Of a stretch of 64,000 bases of DNA, positions 1-10,692 are shown piece after piece. A program made the translations under genes and the position numbers. Within the stretch, counting starts at the first letter, position 1. The number at the start of each line of letters is the position of its first letter. This stretch comes from Asterias amurensis (taxonomy: Eukaryota > Echinodermata > Asteroidea > Forcipulatida > Asteriidae): NCBI RefSeq assembly GCF_032118995.1, contig NC_092669.1, positions 10,712,335-10,776,334 on the forward strand, read 5' to 3'. The notes under the pieces were generated by a model, which was not told the origin of the DNA, ran no database searches, and saw nothing but the letters and a program-made list of their open reading frames with translations.

Positions 1-460
1 AGTGTCCAGTGCCTTTAATAATATTGAATCGTATTCACTACAAAGGAAGAAACACTCCACACTCCCGGTATGGGATCCAAAGTTTGTTTGACTTCGCTCC
101 CACTAAAGATTATGAACTGCCAACATTTTGGCGGGAAAAGCCGAGGTCACAAAGCTTCACCTGAGCCGCCCAATAGGAATTATGACTTGTTTGTGCAAAA
201 GCAATATTCAAGTTTTTACTTGGTAGGTAAACAGTAGGCCTATATTTTTGGCGGGAAAGCTGAGGTCACAAAGCGTCATCTGAGCCGCCCAATAGGAATT
301 ATGACTTGTTTGTGCAAAAGCAATATTCGTGAGCCTGTTGATTATGTTTTTACTTGGTATGTAAACAGTAGGCCTTTATTTTGCAACCGGTAAAGGTGAA
401 TCCCCTAATTTTGAGTGGAAATTGCAAAATCTTCAATTTGGTTCCGGTGCATTGTTGTAG
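1..460 (+). repeat. Diverged partial copy of the 15.6-22.4 kb tandem unit (left part)
   Basis: Bases ~45-395 match the part of the tandem unit around 15949-16165 (shared words such as TATGGGATCCAAAGTTTGTT and TGACTTGTTTGTGCA). A stretch of about 115 bp (containing GGCGGGAAA and GAGGTCACAAAGC) is repeated twice within it. No coding frame is conserved with the other copies, so I read it as an old dispersed copy. Confidence 0.65.
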
Positions 461-790
461 GCCTATTCGAGAGACCAAAGAATGTTGAAGATTAACAAGT
501 GTTTTTTTATCCCACATAACGTAACAATAACTATAAGGAAATGGCGTGCTCCGATTCGTGACTTGATTTATAAACTGATTTCAGGGGTCTTTTTGCAAAG
601 CTGAGATTTCAGATTATGCGGTAAGTTATTCCATGCCCGCCTGTGGGCACCATGAAACTATAAACGCTCTCCACTTTCGGTTCAATAGGGGTGGAACATT
701 CAGTATACATGTATATAGCTGTTTCTTCGGTAACACTGTAATTCGTTGACCGGAACAAAAACATTGCTCAGATAACTTGTTGAAGGCTCT
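461..790. other. Unassigned AT-rich spacer
   Basis: I see no conserved reading frame, repeat or RNA gene in this stretch. Confidence 0.4.
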
Positions 791-1099
791 GGGGTGGATT
801 TCACAAAGGTAGTCCTAACTTAGGACTATAGTCCTAGGCAATGCTAAGAGATAGGTCCAGTCCTAAGTTAGGATGGGTTACTGGTCCTAACTTATAGGGC
901 CAGCCCTATCTCATAACATTGCCTAGGACTAGTCCTTAGTTAGGACTACCTTTGGACTAGTCCTAGGCAATGCTATATATAAGAGATAGGACCAGTCCTA
1001 AGTTAGGATGGGTTACTGGTCCTAACTTAGGACCAGTCCTATCTCTTAGCATTGCCTAGGACTAGTCCTAAGTTAGGCCACCTTTGTGAAATCCACCCC
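791..1099. mobile_element. Inverted-repeat MITE (GGGGTGGATTTCACAAAGG ends)
   Basis: The left end GGGGTGGATTTCACAAAGG is mirrored by CCTTTGTGAAATCCACCCC at the right end. The interior consists of several alternating copies of a TCCTAACTTAGGAC / TAGCATTGCCTAGGACT motif, so the whole folds on itself several times. Related but shorter sequences lie at ~44460-44605 and ~62400-62490. Confidence 0.7.
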
Positions 1100-1346
1100 T
1101 GGACACTATTGAAAGCTACTAAAAAAAATTAGCATAAAAACTTTCTTTGAACGAGCAATGGAGAGAGCTTCAGCTGAAACATTATTATCAATTGAAAGCA
1201 CACAACGTAATGCAACAAGGTGGTTTTTCTTTCATTATTCCCTTGCAACTTCGATCACAGGTTTGTTATTATGCATATCTTGGGATACACCAAATGAGAA
1301 TCCTTTACAATTACCAATATTAAGGTATACTCGCCCATGCCTTTAA
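1100..1346 (+). mobile_element. Diverged copy of the TTAAAGGCAGTGGACACTATTGG MITE
   Basis: Shares order and wording with the full copies at 3239-3624 and 52085-52465: GGACACTATTG, a block with ATTAGCATAAAA, TCATTATT.CC.TTGCAACTTCGAT, TTATGCATAT and GGGATACACCAA, then a CCTTTAA end. It sits directly against the preceding MITE and lacks the outer few bases of its left terminus. Confidence 0.7.
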
Positions 1347-1469
1347 ATGCGTGTTTTTCCTTTAGTCTTTCAAATAATACATGGATTTTCCTCCCACGTC
1401 TAAGAGCATCCATTCACATTCGAATGTTCAGGTAATTATTATTCCATTGGGGATTACAAGACATTGTTT

Positions 1470-2010
1470 GAAGAATGACTCGTACGTTGCCAAAGTGTTC
1501 CTGCATCATGCCCTGCAGTAGGATGCCTCCAAGCCTGGAGCAATGCTCCAAGTTGCCCGCAAAAGTTGCCTCTTGCGCAAGGCCATAGCATTCTGGCAAG
1601 CTTCCAATAGGAAGTTGTGTATGTGGAAAAAAGGGCACACACAACAAAAGCCGCACAGCAAGCCCTTAAAAAAGACGAGAGATACATACTTTTTTTTCCT
1701 GTGGCCAAACAAAGAGGAACAGAGTTGCGAAATACATTATGCGCAACAGGGGATTCCCCAAATACTCAATCACGTATGCGGGTTTAGATCCACAACCTCG
1801 TTCTCAACATTCAGCCTACCTCGACCCCTTATTATCGATGTGATTATTATAATGTAAAGGTCGTATACGAGTCTGCATAATAAGGTGAACATTACATTTT
1901 AGTTACAGGGGTGCTAGCTAGCTGCTGGTGAAGTTCGATTCAGTGGACCTTTAAAAAATCGTCAAATTGTAGTGTTGTGGAGTTGTATACTTTTAAGGTA
2001 AGGATTTTGT
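1470..2010 (+). repeat. Dispersed copy of the tandem-unit promoter/exon-like module
   Basis: Corresponds to the right half of the 15.6-22.4 kb unit (GTGGCCAAACAAAGAGGAAC, GAGTTGCGAAATACA, CATTCAGCCTACCTCGACC, GCATAATAAGGTGAACATT). It ends at a good splice-donor-like AAG|GTAAGG near 1996. Other copies: 24000-24270 (part), 27072-27545, 37310-37740 and 38430-38640. Confidence 0.6.
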
Positions 2011-2029
2011 ATTATTTCGAAGAAATTGC

Positions 2030-2470
2030 GATTAAATACTTTTTATATGACCATAATATATTTGGTTTGCGTTTACACTATGTATGTATCACCTTGCCAG
2101 GTAGAGTTTTTCTTAGGGAACTGTCTTGCTTTATTCTACTGCCGTGGAGTAGATAATCGGAGGTTCGGGAGACTTCTCATTCTGAAAAGAACTGTCCTGC
2201 TTTTTAACTATTACCAGGGCGGATGGTATAGAAATTAGACTGGACTAATATGTCCAGTCTAATTTCTATACCATCCGCCCTGGAGTTAAAAAGCAGGACA
2301 ATTCTTTTCAGAACTGAGAAGTCTCCCGAACCTCCGATTATCTACTCCACGGCAGTAGAATAAAGCAAGACAGTTCCCTAAGAACAACTCTACCTGGCAA
2401 GTAGATACACACATGGTGTTACCGCAAACCAAATATACATTGATACATCACCATGCAATGCCTCAAATCC
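2030..2470. repeat. Long near-perfect hairpin repeat
   Basis: The two arms meet at 2246-2251 (GAAATTAGACTGGAC then GTCCAGTCTAATTTC) and stay complementary for roughly 200 bp each way. The right arm contains TGGTGTTACCGCAAACC, the terminal motif of the MITEs at 8045-8680 and 42576-42747, and a related internal block recurs at ~39850-40180. I read it as a foldback derivative of that family. Confidence 0.75.
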
Positions 2471-2689
2471 TATATATGATCATAATAGTTATTCACTCAA
2501 CACTGATTTGTATTTTATTCTATAGTTTGACATAGTGTGGTTTCCGTTTAGCATCGAACACTGGGCTGAGGGATTGTGCAACGCGTGCGGGACTGAACAG
2601 TTAAAAAAGAGGCGGGAGTAGGATTGTCATCACTTCAAACAGGTATGCCGCCTTTCTATAACTTCCTTACTTGTCATCCTGTTAGATTA

Positions 2690-3112
2690 TTGATGTCAAG
2701 TTTGTACTTGTTTTTGTGTTTTGGGGGTTTTTGTTTTGTTTATCTGTTTCATGTTCATCTCTTAATTATTGCTTAGTATTTATTTAGCGCCTACGTACTG
2801 TTTTGTGTTTGTCTCCTTTTGTAAACTGATTGTTATGCTTTATTGCTTTCGTTAGGGGGGTCCATACTCGACAAGCTTTGCTTTTTATGGGCCCCCTCCA
2901 ACTCCATCACCTTGTGCTCTGTATGTTTTTTTGCTTGTTTTCCGTAATTTATATTTTGCCTTTGCTTGTAAATGTAGTATTTTAGTATTACTTCATGTAT
3001 TATCATTATTCCATTTGCTTTTAAAACATAGTTCTTTATTTACTGCTAATTGTTTTGTTTATTTGTTTGGATTTGGAAATAAAGTGAATTGAATTGAATT
3101 GAATTGAATATA
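2690..3112 (+). mobile_element. 5'-truncated CR1-like LINE, 3' untranslated end
   Basis: The block GGGGGGTCCATACTCGACAAGC...GGGCCCCCTCC, followed by T-rich sequence, AATAAA at 3080 and a terminal (GAATT)n run at 3083-3110, is the usual 3' end of CR1-type non-LTR elements in invertebrate deuterostomes. No reverse-transcriptase coding sequence remains. The left boundary is unclear. Confidence 0.6.
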
Positions 3113-3238
3113 AGCTATTGTATATTACATAAACATGCGGTGCTGCTATTGCAATAAGGTCACTGCAGAAAGTATAGGATTATGGGTATACATTTGAATA
3201 CCTCTCTAATCATCATGTGTTTTTGGTTAATGCTGTGA

Positions 3239-3624
3239 TTAAAGGCAGTGGACACTATTGGTAAGTACTCAAAATATTTATTAGTATAAAACGTTACTTG
3301 GTAACGAGTAATGGGGAGCGGTTGGTAGTATAAAACTTTGTGAGAAACGGCTCCCTCTGAAGTGCCATAGTTTTCGAGAAAGAAGTAATTTTAATTGAAT
3401 TGATTTCGAGACCTCAGATTTAGAACTTGAGGTCTCGAAATCAACCATCTAACGCACACAACTTCGTGTGACAAGGGTGTTTATTTCTTTCATTATTATC
3501 TAGCAAGTTCGATGACCGATTGAGCTCAAATTTTCAAAGGTGTGTTATTTTATTCATTATGTTGAGATACACCAACTGTGAAGGCTAGTCTTTGACAATT
3601 ACCAATAGTGTCCACTGCCTTTAA
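3239..3624 (+). mobile_element. Full-length TTAA-bounded MITE (GGCAGTGGACACTATTGG family)
   Basis: Begins TTAAAGGCAGTGGACACTAT and ends ATAGTGTCCACTGCCTTTAA, so it is a terminal inverted repeat with a TTAA target duplication. The interior holds the family hallmark palindrome around 3400-3450 (GAGACCTCAGATTTAGAACT / GAGGTCTCGAAATC). TTAA targets are used by Kolobok and piggyBac transposases; which one moved it cannot be told from this copy. Confidence 0.85.
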
Positions 3625-3848
3625 ACAACATGTACACACACTATTTATCTTATTTTTTAAATCGAACGATGATTCGGTGCTGTTAAGAAAAAAGGGAAAC
3701 AAATGAAAGTTAGTCTTTTAACTTATATTGTCTAAAAAACAAAACGTTTTTATTACAGGAGGTAATTGCTTTAATGAAGTGCTGCATCGAATTTTACTCT
3801 TCAAATTTTCTCGTTCACCTAAGACCATCCCTGTATTCCTTATTATGG

Positions 3849-6089
3849 TAGTCTAGACCAGATTTCCAAAAAGGGCTGTAGTTAAGGAAGTGAGTGGCAT
3901 TTTTGAGTAAAAGTTGGTAACATACCTGATTTAACTAATTTGGGGGTGCTGAATCCGAAAATGGTGGATACCAAGGCTAATTTTTAGTTCTCCACCCTGA
4001 AAAATCAAATTTAAAACAATACAGAAAACCTATCAGACGACGGACCTCTCCCGTGAAAAATAGTCAGGTTCTGCTGTGGTTCCATATAGATGTTGTCAGG
4101 ATACCATACAGGGCAGGAACCCGGGTGCAGGTCGTGTATCCGTAACAAACTTTTGATTGTACTGGATATATCTAAAACCAAATTGAACTTTCAGAGGGAC
4201 CAACAGGTGCTTTCAATGTCAATTTGAAAGTATTTTAGTTGGTGTTTTTTCTAATAAAGAGTTATTTATTATTTGAAAATAATTTCTCTGTTGTTAAAAG
4301 CACAAACCGTTGGTTATTTTCTCTTGTAATGTAGGCCTACACTACTTAGACCAGGTGTAGTCTAGACTCAACAATGATACAGAAAATTGTGTTGTATATC
4401 AACTTTTCAGTGCTCCCTGTTTTTGAATAGGTTAGATTTTAGTGTTCACACTCATGGCTTGAGATTATCTTACTAGTCCAAAAACAAATCTAACTGTTGA
4501 AGGCAAACAATTGAAAAAATTAATTCCAGTTTGTTTGTTTGTTTGTTGGCAGTATAACGCATTGTTAGTCGTGTTTGTACACACACGGACAAATTTCACA
4601 CAAGAAGACGATAGTAAGATTCCGAAACAAAGGACAACAAAATATGTATCCCCTCCATTGATAAAACAATCCACCCCTCTCTTTTCAGCTTGGTGTGAAG
4701 AACAAGGAAAAAACAAATATCTCTTTATTCATTATCACCGCTCAATCCACAAGTATAGACTCCTACTTTATTTTTGTATGTCAGCTAGGAGGGTTCCCAG
4801 CAATGAATCATTCATGAAAGGTGTGCGTATCTTCGATATTAGCAATCATAGTTTGGAGTACAAACTGTGGCAAATTGTTTTGCTAAACAAAAAAGTGGAC
4901 TTCTTTGCAATGTGATAGTATATATTTTGTGCTAAGATCAGATTAATATACATTGGCTTATTTATTGGACATAATATTATTAACTGACATCAAACTGAAA
5001 CACTTCAAAATATGCTTGATTTTCGCACTCTGTTTCTTGAACTATTCTGACCAAAAAAAAGCTGACATACAAAAATAAAGTAGGGGTCTATACTTGTGGA
5101 TTGAGCGGTAGGGTGGATATGTGGATATGTGCGCATTACAAGTCTTATTATTATTATTATTATTATTATTTATAATGAATAAAGAGATATTTGTTTTTTC
5201 CTTGTTCTTCACACCAAGCTGAAAAGAGAGGGGTGGATTGTTTTATCAATGGAGGGGATACATATTTTGTTGTCCTTTGTTTCTGAATCTTACGATCGTC
5301 TTCTTGTGTGAAATGTGTCCGTGTGTATACAAACACGACTAACAATGCGTTATACTGCCAACAAACAAACAAACAAACTGGATTTTTTCGATTGTTAGCC
5401 TATACAACAGTTAGATTGGTTCATAAACTGTGGAGAATACTTTTTAAAACGAGGGAGAATTGTAATCGAACAATTTGTTACTTTAAAATCCTTTAAAATC
5501 ATTTTTTTTTTTACTGGTATGATAATTTCAAGCCATGAAAAGTTGATATACAATACAAGTTTCTGTATCATTGTTGAGTCTAGACTACACCTGGTCTAAG
5601 TAGTGTAGGCCTACATTATAAGAGAAAATAACCAACGGTTTGTGCTTTTAACAGAGAAATTATGTTCAAATAATAAATAACTCTTTATTAGAAAAAACAC
5701 TAACTCAAATACTTTCAAAATGACATTAAAAGCAGCTGTTGGTCACTCTGAAAGTGCAATTTGATTGCAGATCTATTCAGTACACTCAAAAGTTTGTTAC
5801 GGATACCTGACCTGCACCCGGGTACCTGCCCTGTATGGTATCCTGACAACATCTTTATGGAACCACAGCAGAACCTGACTATTTTTCACGTGAGAAGTCC
5901 GTCGTCTGCTAGGTTTTCTGTACTGTTTTAAAGTTTTTTTTTTTTCAGGGACAAGGACTTAAAATTAGCCTTGGTATCCATCATTTTCGGATTCAGCACC
6001 CCCAAATTAGTTCAATCAGGTATGTTACCAACTTTTACTCAAAAATGCCGCTCGAAGTTTTTTTTTTTTTAAATCTGGTCTATAGACTA
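3849..6089. mobile_element. 2.2-kb foldback (long inverted repeat) element
   Basis: Arms 3849-~4787 and ~5060-6089 are reverse complements (for example GTAGTCTAGACCAGATTT against AAATCTGGTCTATAGAC, and GGTAACATACCTGATT against AATCAGGTATGTTACC). The ~270-bp loop and start of the right arm hold a (TTA)n run at 5148-5172. The other duplicate copy has no such sequence at the matching point (39470-39485), so this is an insertion, or less likely a loss there. Open frames inside it are by-products of the arms. Confidence 0.85.
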
Positions 6090-6160
6090 TGGCTAAATAT
6101 GGGAAAAAAAAACAATATTCGTAGCTCAACTATTGTCTAAAAATATTGTTTTTATTGCAG

Positions 6161-9016
6161 GAGGCAAAACGTTTTTATTGAAATGTGGAAGCAAAGTTTA
6201 TTCTTGTTCGCGGTCGTTGCAGCCGTTTTCACCTGCTTAATAATGGCTGTGGTGGGGACCGACCCTGGAGTATACCCCAACTGGCCGGCTTGTAAGACGT
6301 CTACAGAGTACGTTGAGATTATAGCAAAGTCAGAGCTTGTGAATGGGGCGGTCTACAATGAACGCAAAAAAGGCAGGAACATAAAGTGAGTGTTAATCAA
6401 ACAACCTCAAACAATACAAACTAAGGGTGCGTTCGTTTAGCTTCCCTCGACCCCGGTACGTTCAAATAGCGTTAACGGGGCTCACCCGGGTCAGCCCCCA
6501 GTGCCCTGCTTGTGGAGTGTGTCACTTGGGGTCACCCCAAGTGCATGCTGTCACCACGAGAGGGCGAGTGTGATCATTCGATTAGCTCTTGTCGACCTAG
6601 GGAAGCTTATCGAACGCACCCTAAGTAGGATTTTGAACGACGATGGCTAGAGCAAGCTAGTCGAAGTGGCGTAGACTTGGCCCCTGTCTTTATCGGCAAG
6701 GATAAAGACAGGTACCTGCTATTCAGATCCAGTGGTTCTATTGGATACCATTGGATAAATGCAGTGACTAAAAGCTAACGTAGCTGGGTTTGTTTTGATT
6801 GGTCTGAATGAGGTCACCTCGATTGGCCAATCAAAACGCAGATATGGAAAGCTTACTTTCGGTCGTCCGCATCCACGTACAGTTGGGTACGTTACTTGCT
6901 TGGAAATGTTGGTGTAGAAAAATCAATCAGGACAGGACACTGAAATTCCTTTCCTTTTATCTGAAAATTATTCATCGGTTGTGCTTGACCTCTTTATCCT
7001 TGCGGGGCCCCTGTCTTTATCCGCAAGGATAACGAGCCTCGAAGTGTGACGTCAGATGTTCAGGCTAGGGCCCAGTCTAATGTGGACTGAGCAATGAACA
7101 ACGTTGTTTTTGGCAAGGGCGCCCTATTCTAAAGACGTAACAGTGGGTGCGTTCGTTTACCTTCCCTGGGTCGACCCCCGATGTGTGGCGGGTTGTTTTT
7201 CCAGGACGAACGTGGGTAATTATCTGCACACTTTTGTCCTGAAAAAAAAAAAAAAAAACGCCACACACCGGGGTCGACCCGGGGGAGCTAAACGAACGCA
7301 CCCTATATGCATACAAAGGTATCATTGTTTCTTTGGCGTCTAGGTACTACTTATGCCAACCCTGCACACAGTGTTTATCTGGTATAGTGGTGCTAGCACC
7401 ATGCTCCGTGCGGGCCGACACGCAATGTTCACCAACGAAGTGTGCCATGGATGGCTGCATAGTAGATGATTTTGGTTGCAGATTACCAGGTGACCCAAAT
7501 GATTTCCCTAATATAGACGCCATGATGGATCCATGTGACCCTACCAAGTCAAAGGTCACTACTGCAGCTTGGCCGTCAGACTTGAGAATGCCAATACTGG
7601 ATCATGAAGGTGAGTTTTCAATCCATTGACCTATTGACCCCATGCAGTGACGTCACACGTGGCTAAAAACTGTGTGTCTGTTGTCCGCCATTTTTATTTC
7701 GAGAAACTGAATGTTACTCTCTTCAAGTTTAAGATTGCCCCCACGTGACCGTGTTTCAGCCAATCAGAATAAACGAGCAAGAGATGTGCTTTAATTACAA
7801 GTGATTCAGTTTTTGTCAACTACAAAAACCTGGTTTTCGAGAGTGACGTCATCAAGTGATTGAATGATTTGAACTGTTGATGTCATTTCACCTGGTTCAG
7901 TGGTTTTGTGTTTTATTTCCATCAAATTAGCTCTCAAGTATTAAATGTCCAATGTGTGGTTCGGGAGTTATGAATTTTTCAAATGCAGGAACACCTAACT
8001 ATTAGGTAGGATTTAAAACTGCATGGTGGAAAACGATGTAAAAAGGTTTCGGTAAAACCATATAATGACTATCTCTAAATGAGTTTGGGTGGTTCTGAAA
8101 AGAACCGTTGGTTTCAACTCAACTTTTTGATCAGTATGCTCTGTAAGCTCAGATGTTCTTTTCAGAACCACTCCAACTCATTTAGAGATTATCATTATAC
8201 AATTGTTGCACGCTGTGACGGGGTCCATGGCGTTTTGTACACTCGAGGGGGAAAATGGAACCCGAGGCGAAGCCGAGGGTGCCGTTTTCCCTCGAGGGTG
8301 TACAAAACCCAGGGACCCCAGTCACAGCGTGCAACAATTGTTTTGTTATACCTTTATATAATTGTTATTCCTCTTCTCGAAGTTTTGTTGTCATCTTCAA
8401 ACATTATTACGACGGACTATTTGCCCTATTCATCGTTTAATATAAAGCAGACGAACAAGAAAGAATTCCCTCGAACCCGCGGTTGTTTCGTACACAGCGC
8501 GAAATCGACCAACGCTGGGAACGATCAAGGTGATGTTCACCGGTGTACAACACTTTTCATGTTACCCGGCCCGTCGCGAGCATGCGTTTTTGTTGCGCGT
8601 CACATGATTGGTTCTCGACCAATCAAACTTCACAGTTTGTTACCGAGGTATAACAATATTTGGTGTTACCGCAAACCTGTCTTCACCTAAGTATTATTTT
8701 CATAACATGTGCTGTTATTTTTTTTATATCAGTTCCAAATTACTCCAGCGATGAGCGTCTGCCGATCTTTGAAATGCCAGTCGAAAAGAAACAGGAGATC
8801 AGGGCAGTTACTTCAGAGGAACCGGCTAGGGTTCAAACCTATGTTTTCTCGGGTCTTTTTTTTGTCCTTTTCATGTTAATTATTGGAATGTTCTGCTTGG
8901 TTTTCTGGATGTTTCGCCAGCATCGCAATAGGGATAACGTGAGAGTTACACATAGAACAGATAGGATCGAGATGAGGAACGGCCTAAACGCCAATCAAGC
9001 CACGACCCAAGTTTGA
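6161..9016 (+). CDS. TNF-receptor-like single-pass membrane protein, copy 1
   Basis: Coding exons 6183-6385, 7344-7609 and 8733-9016 join in phase (2, then 1) into 250 residues. All junctions fit GT/AG (ATAAA|GTGAGT, GAAG|GTGAGT; CTAG|, ATCAG|). An acceptor at 6159-6160 puts the ATG just inside exon 2, so a noncoding first exon lies upstream, not located. Residues 1-25 form a signal peptide. C37 and C72, C75, C78, C88, C96 fit a TNF-receptor cysteine-rich repeat (CxxCxxC-x9-C-x7-C, with the family's PCS..ADTQC ending), closest in pattern to p75NTR-type modules; C101, C106, C113 and C132 follow. Residues 193-217 are a membrane span. The 33-residue basic tail has no death domain and ends TTQV, a possible PDZ ligand. 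Likely a cell-surface receptor or decoy; ligand unknown. Confidence 0.8.
6425..6621. mobile_element. Harbinger-like MITE in intron 1 of copy 1
   Basis: Ends GGGTGCGTTCGTTTAGCTTC and ATCGAACGCACCC are inverted. The flanks carry TAA at 6422-6424 and 6622-6624. The other duplicate copy shows the unoccupied site near 39828 (ACAAACTAA then AAGTAGGATT). A 3-bp TAA duplication fits PIF/Harbinger. Relatives lie at 7145-7303 and 56321-56815. Confidence 0.75.
6640..7040. repeat. Intron 1 repeat with CCCCTGTCTTTATC inverted ends
   Basis: CTGTCTTTATCGGCAAGGAT and its reverse AAGGATAAAGACAGG occur near 6685-6712, and CCCTGTCTTTATCCGCAAGG recurs near 7009-7030; part of this is also in copy 2 near 41680-41710. 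I take it as a decayed inverted-repeat element. Confidence 0.4.
7145..7303. mobile_element. Second Harbinger-like MITE in intron 1 of copy 1
   Basis: GGGTGCGTTCGTTTACCTTC faces GAGCTAAACGAACGCACCC. The interior is a hairpin with an A17 run at 7239-7255. It is absent between the matching flanks of copy 2 (~41770). Confidence 0.75.
8045..8680. mobile_element. MITE with GGTTTGCGGTAACACC ends, carrying a nested insertion
   Basis: Outer inverted ends are GGTTTCGGTAAAACCAT (left) and TGGTGTTACCGCAAACC (right), each followed inward by ATCTCTAAATGAG and GGTTCTGAAAAGAAC. Copy 2 has the same MITE at 42576-42747 without the insertion at 8196-8662. The MITE therefore predates the duplication of the gene. 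Confidence 0.75.
8196..8662. mobile_element. ~465-bp palindromic insertion inside the intron 2 MITE
   Basis: Present only in copy 1; copy 2 reads ATTATCATTACATGGTGTTACC across the junction. Its first ~145 bp form a strong hairpin (CAATTGTTGCACGCTGTGAC against GTCACAGCGTGCAACAATTG), and TTGTTATACC near 8340 is inverted as GGTATAACAA near 8648. No transposase is seen. The long open frame here is an effect of the palindrome. Confidence 0.7.
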
Positions 9017-9058
9017 CGAGAAGATAAGGGGAGAGGTAGGGTGGGGTTTGTAGTATGA

Positions 9059-9404
9059 GGTTAGGGTTAGGGCTAGGGCTAGGGCTAGGGCTAGGGCTAG
9101 GGCTAGGGGTTGGGGTTGGGGTTGGGGTTGGGGTTGGGGTTGGGGTTGGGGTTGGGGTTGGGGTTGGGGTTGGGGTTGGGGTTGGGGTTGGGGTTGGGGT
9201 TGGGGTTGGGGTTGGGGTAAGGGTTGGGGTTGGGGTTGGGGTTGGGGTTGGGGTTGGGGTTGGGGTTGGGGTTGGGGTTGGGGTTGGGGTAAGGGTTGGG
9301 GTTGGGGTTGGGGTTGGGGTTGGGGTTGGGGTTGGGGTTGGGGTTGGGGTTGGGGTTGGGGTTGGGGTTGGGGTTGGGGTTGGGGTTGGGGTTGGGGTTG
9401 GGGT
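9059..9404 (+). repeat. Telomere-like hexamer array (TTAGGG, CTAGGG, TTGGGG)
   Basis: Two TTAGGG units, then seven or so CTAGGG units, then about 45 TTGGGG units with two single interruptions (GGGGTAAGGG near 9218 and 9290). It begins 43 bp after the stop codon of copy 1, so it may be transcribed as 3' UTR. Copy 2 lacks it. It is G-rich on the sense strand and could form G-quadruplexes. Confidence 0.9.
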
Positions 9405-9497
9405 GGGGTGGTAGGGTGGGGTGGTAGGGTGGGGTTTGTAGTATGGGGGCAGGGTGGGGTGGTAGGGTGGGGTGGTAGGATGGGGTGGTAGGGTGGA
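9405..9497 (+). repeat. GGTAGGGTGGGGT short tandem repeat
   Basis: Variants of a ~14-bp unit, GTAGGGTGGGGTG, continue the G-rich tract. Traces (GTAGGGTGGGGTTGTAGGGT) occur in copy 2 near 43364-43390, so this part is older than the hexamer expansion. Confidence 0.75.
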
Positions 9498-10017
9498 GTT
9501 CTGATGAGAATGTTCTGCCAAACTAGACAATGCACTTCACGTTGACAAAGTTGAGTTGGTAATGTGTGGTGTTTAGATACAGTTCTGAATTAGAAGTTCT
9601 GAAATATTGATCTGCGGGAATTATTTTTTCAATTTGTTTAAAAACTAAAAAGCATTAATTTGTGCACATAGCTATTGGTTGTATTTTGTATTTTCTAATT
9701 ATTAAATGTATAATACACTTGTTGCACTGGTTCAGGGCTGGTTCAATACAGAACTTTGCAGATTTGCATGATGGATTGTGTGCAATATTGCTCTTTGTGG
9801 GGAAATTCCTCAAAATAGTTTGCACAATTAAAGCCGTGCCACACATTCCACTTTTTTTCATCAGGCAACTTGGAGGCAAAAACACAGTAGCAATGGAAAG
9901 CTGTTGACAGTATAAAACATTGCGGGAAACGGCTCCCTCTGAAGTAACGTATAGTTTTTGTGAAGGAGGTAATAATTCCTCACAAGACTTTCAATTATGA
10001 CGTCAGGCCTGAAGCCT
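9498..10017. other. Downstream flank of copy 1 with MITE fragment
   Basis: Mostly AT-rich sequence shared with copy 2 near 44380-44460 (TTGTATTTTGTATTTTCTAATT). Bases ~9895-9985 are a fragment of the GGCAGTGGACACTATTGG family (GTATAAAACATTG.GGGAAACGGCTCCCTCTGAAGT). No gene seen. Confidence 0.5.
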
Positions 10018-10260
10018 GGGCCCAATTTCATAGAGCTGCTTAAGCACAAAATTTTGCTTAAGCAACAAAATATTTGCTTAGTAAAATCAGATTACCGGCC
10101 AACACTCCACTCAATTGTCATGCTAAGTAAACAACAGCTAAATACCAGGCACAAGCAATGTATATGGCATGAAATTTTGGCCAGTAACATGTGTTAAATA
10201 AGCGAGCTATTTCCGTGCTTAAGCAAATATTTTGCTTAAGCAGCTCTATGAAATTGGCCC
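10018..10260. mobile_element. MITE with GGGCCCAATTTCATAGAGC ends
   Basis: GGGCCCAATTTCATAGAGCT faces GCTCTATGAAATTGGCCC; next to each end is a TTAAGCA / TGCTTAA palindromic motif. Family members lie at 41299-41447, 48274-48523 and 61619-61858. Confidence 0.85.
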
Positions 10261-10439
10261 CTGGTCGGGCATCTGTATAAGCACACAGTGGGAGAATTTG
10301 GAACGCTAGGTCGCAGCAGACTTACCAGGTAAATGTCCCTTGTTAACGTAGTTTTGAGCATGCGCACATTACCGAGAACAATGGATTTTACCTGGTAAGT
10401 CTGCTGCCACCAAGCGTCCCAAAAGTCTCCCATTGTGTA

Positions 10440-10588
10440 ACAATGGTGTCTTTTATTATTCTCTTGCGACTTCGATGCTCAAATTGAGTCCCAATTTGTC
10501 ACAGATTTATTATCATATGTTGGGAAACACCAAGTGAGAATAGACCCACTGGTCTTTGACACATACCAAAGGTTACCAGTGCCTTTAA
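10440..10588 (+). mobile_element. Right-end fragment of a TTAA MITE
   Basis: Only the right half of the GGCAGTGGACACTATTGG family is present (TATTCTCTTGCGACTTCGAT, ATGTTGGGAAACACCAAGTG, GTGCCTTTAA). Confidence 0.65.
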
Positions 10589-10692
10589 TTTAGGCACTCA
10601 ACTAAATTATTATGAACTCAGTTTTTGTTTACGAAGTACTGATATTGTCATTTTTATGTTGTAGTCGTACCATTGTTTTAGTTATCTAGAAA

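Noticed and set aside
4465-5372. Near-identical frames in opposite orientation as paired genes
   Set aside because: They are the two arms of the foldback element read on opposite strands.
8079-8690. 203-codon frame in receptor intron 2
   Set aside because: It lies across a MITE and a palindromic insertion that the other gene copy lacks.
8946-9535. Long Thr-Pro / Gln-Pro and Gly-Val frames on both strands
   Set aside because: They are translations of the hexamer array, open only because the repeat lacks stops.
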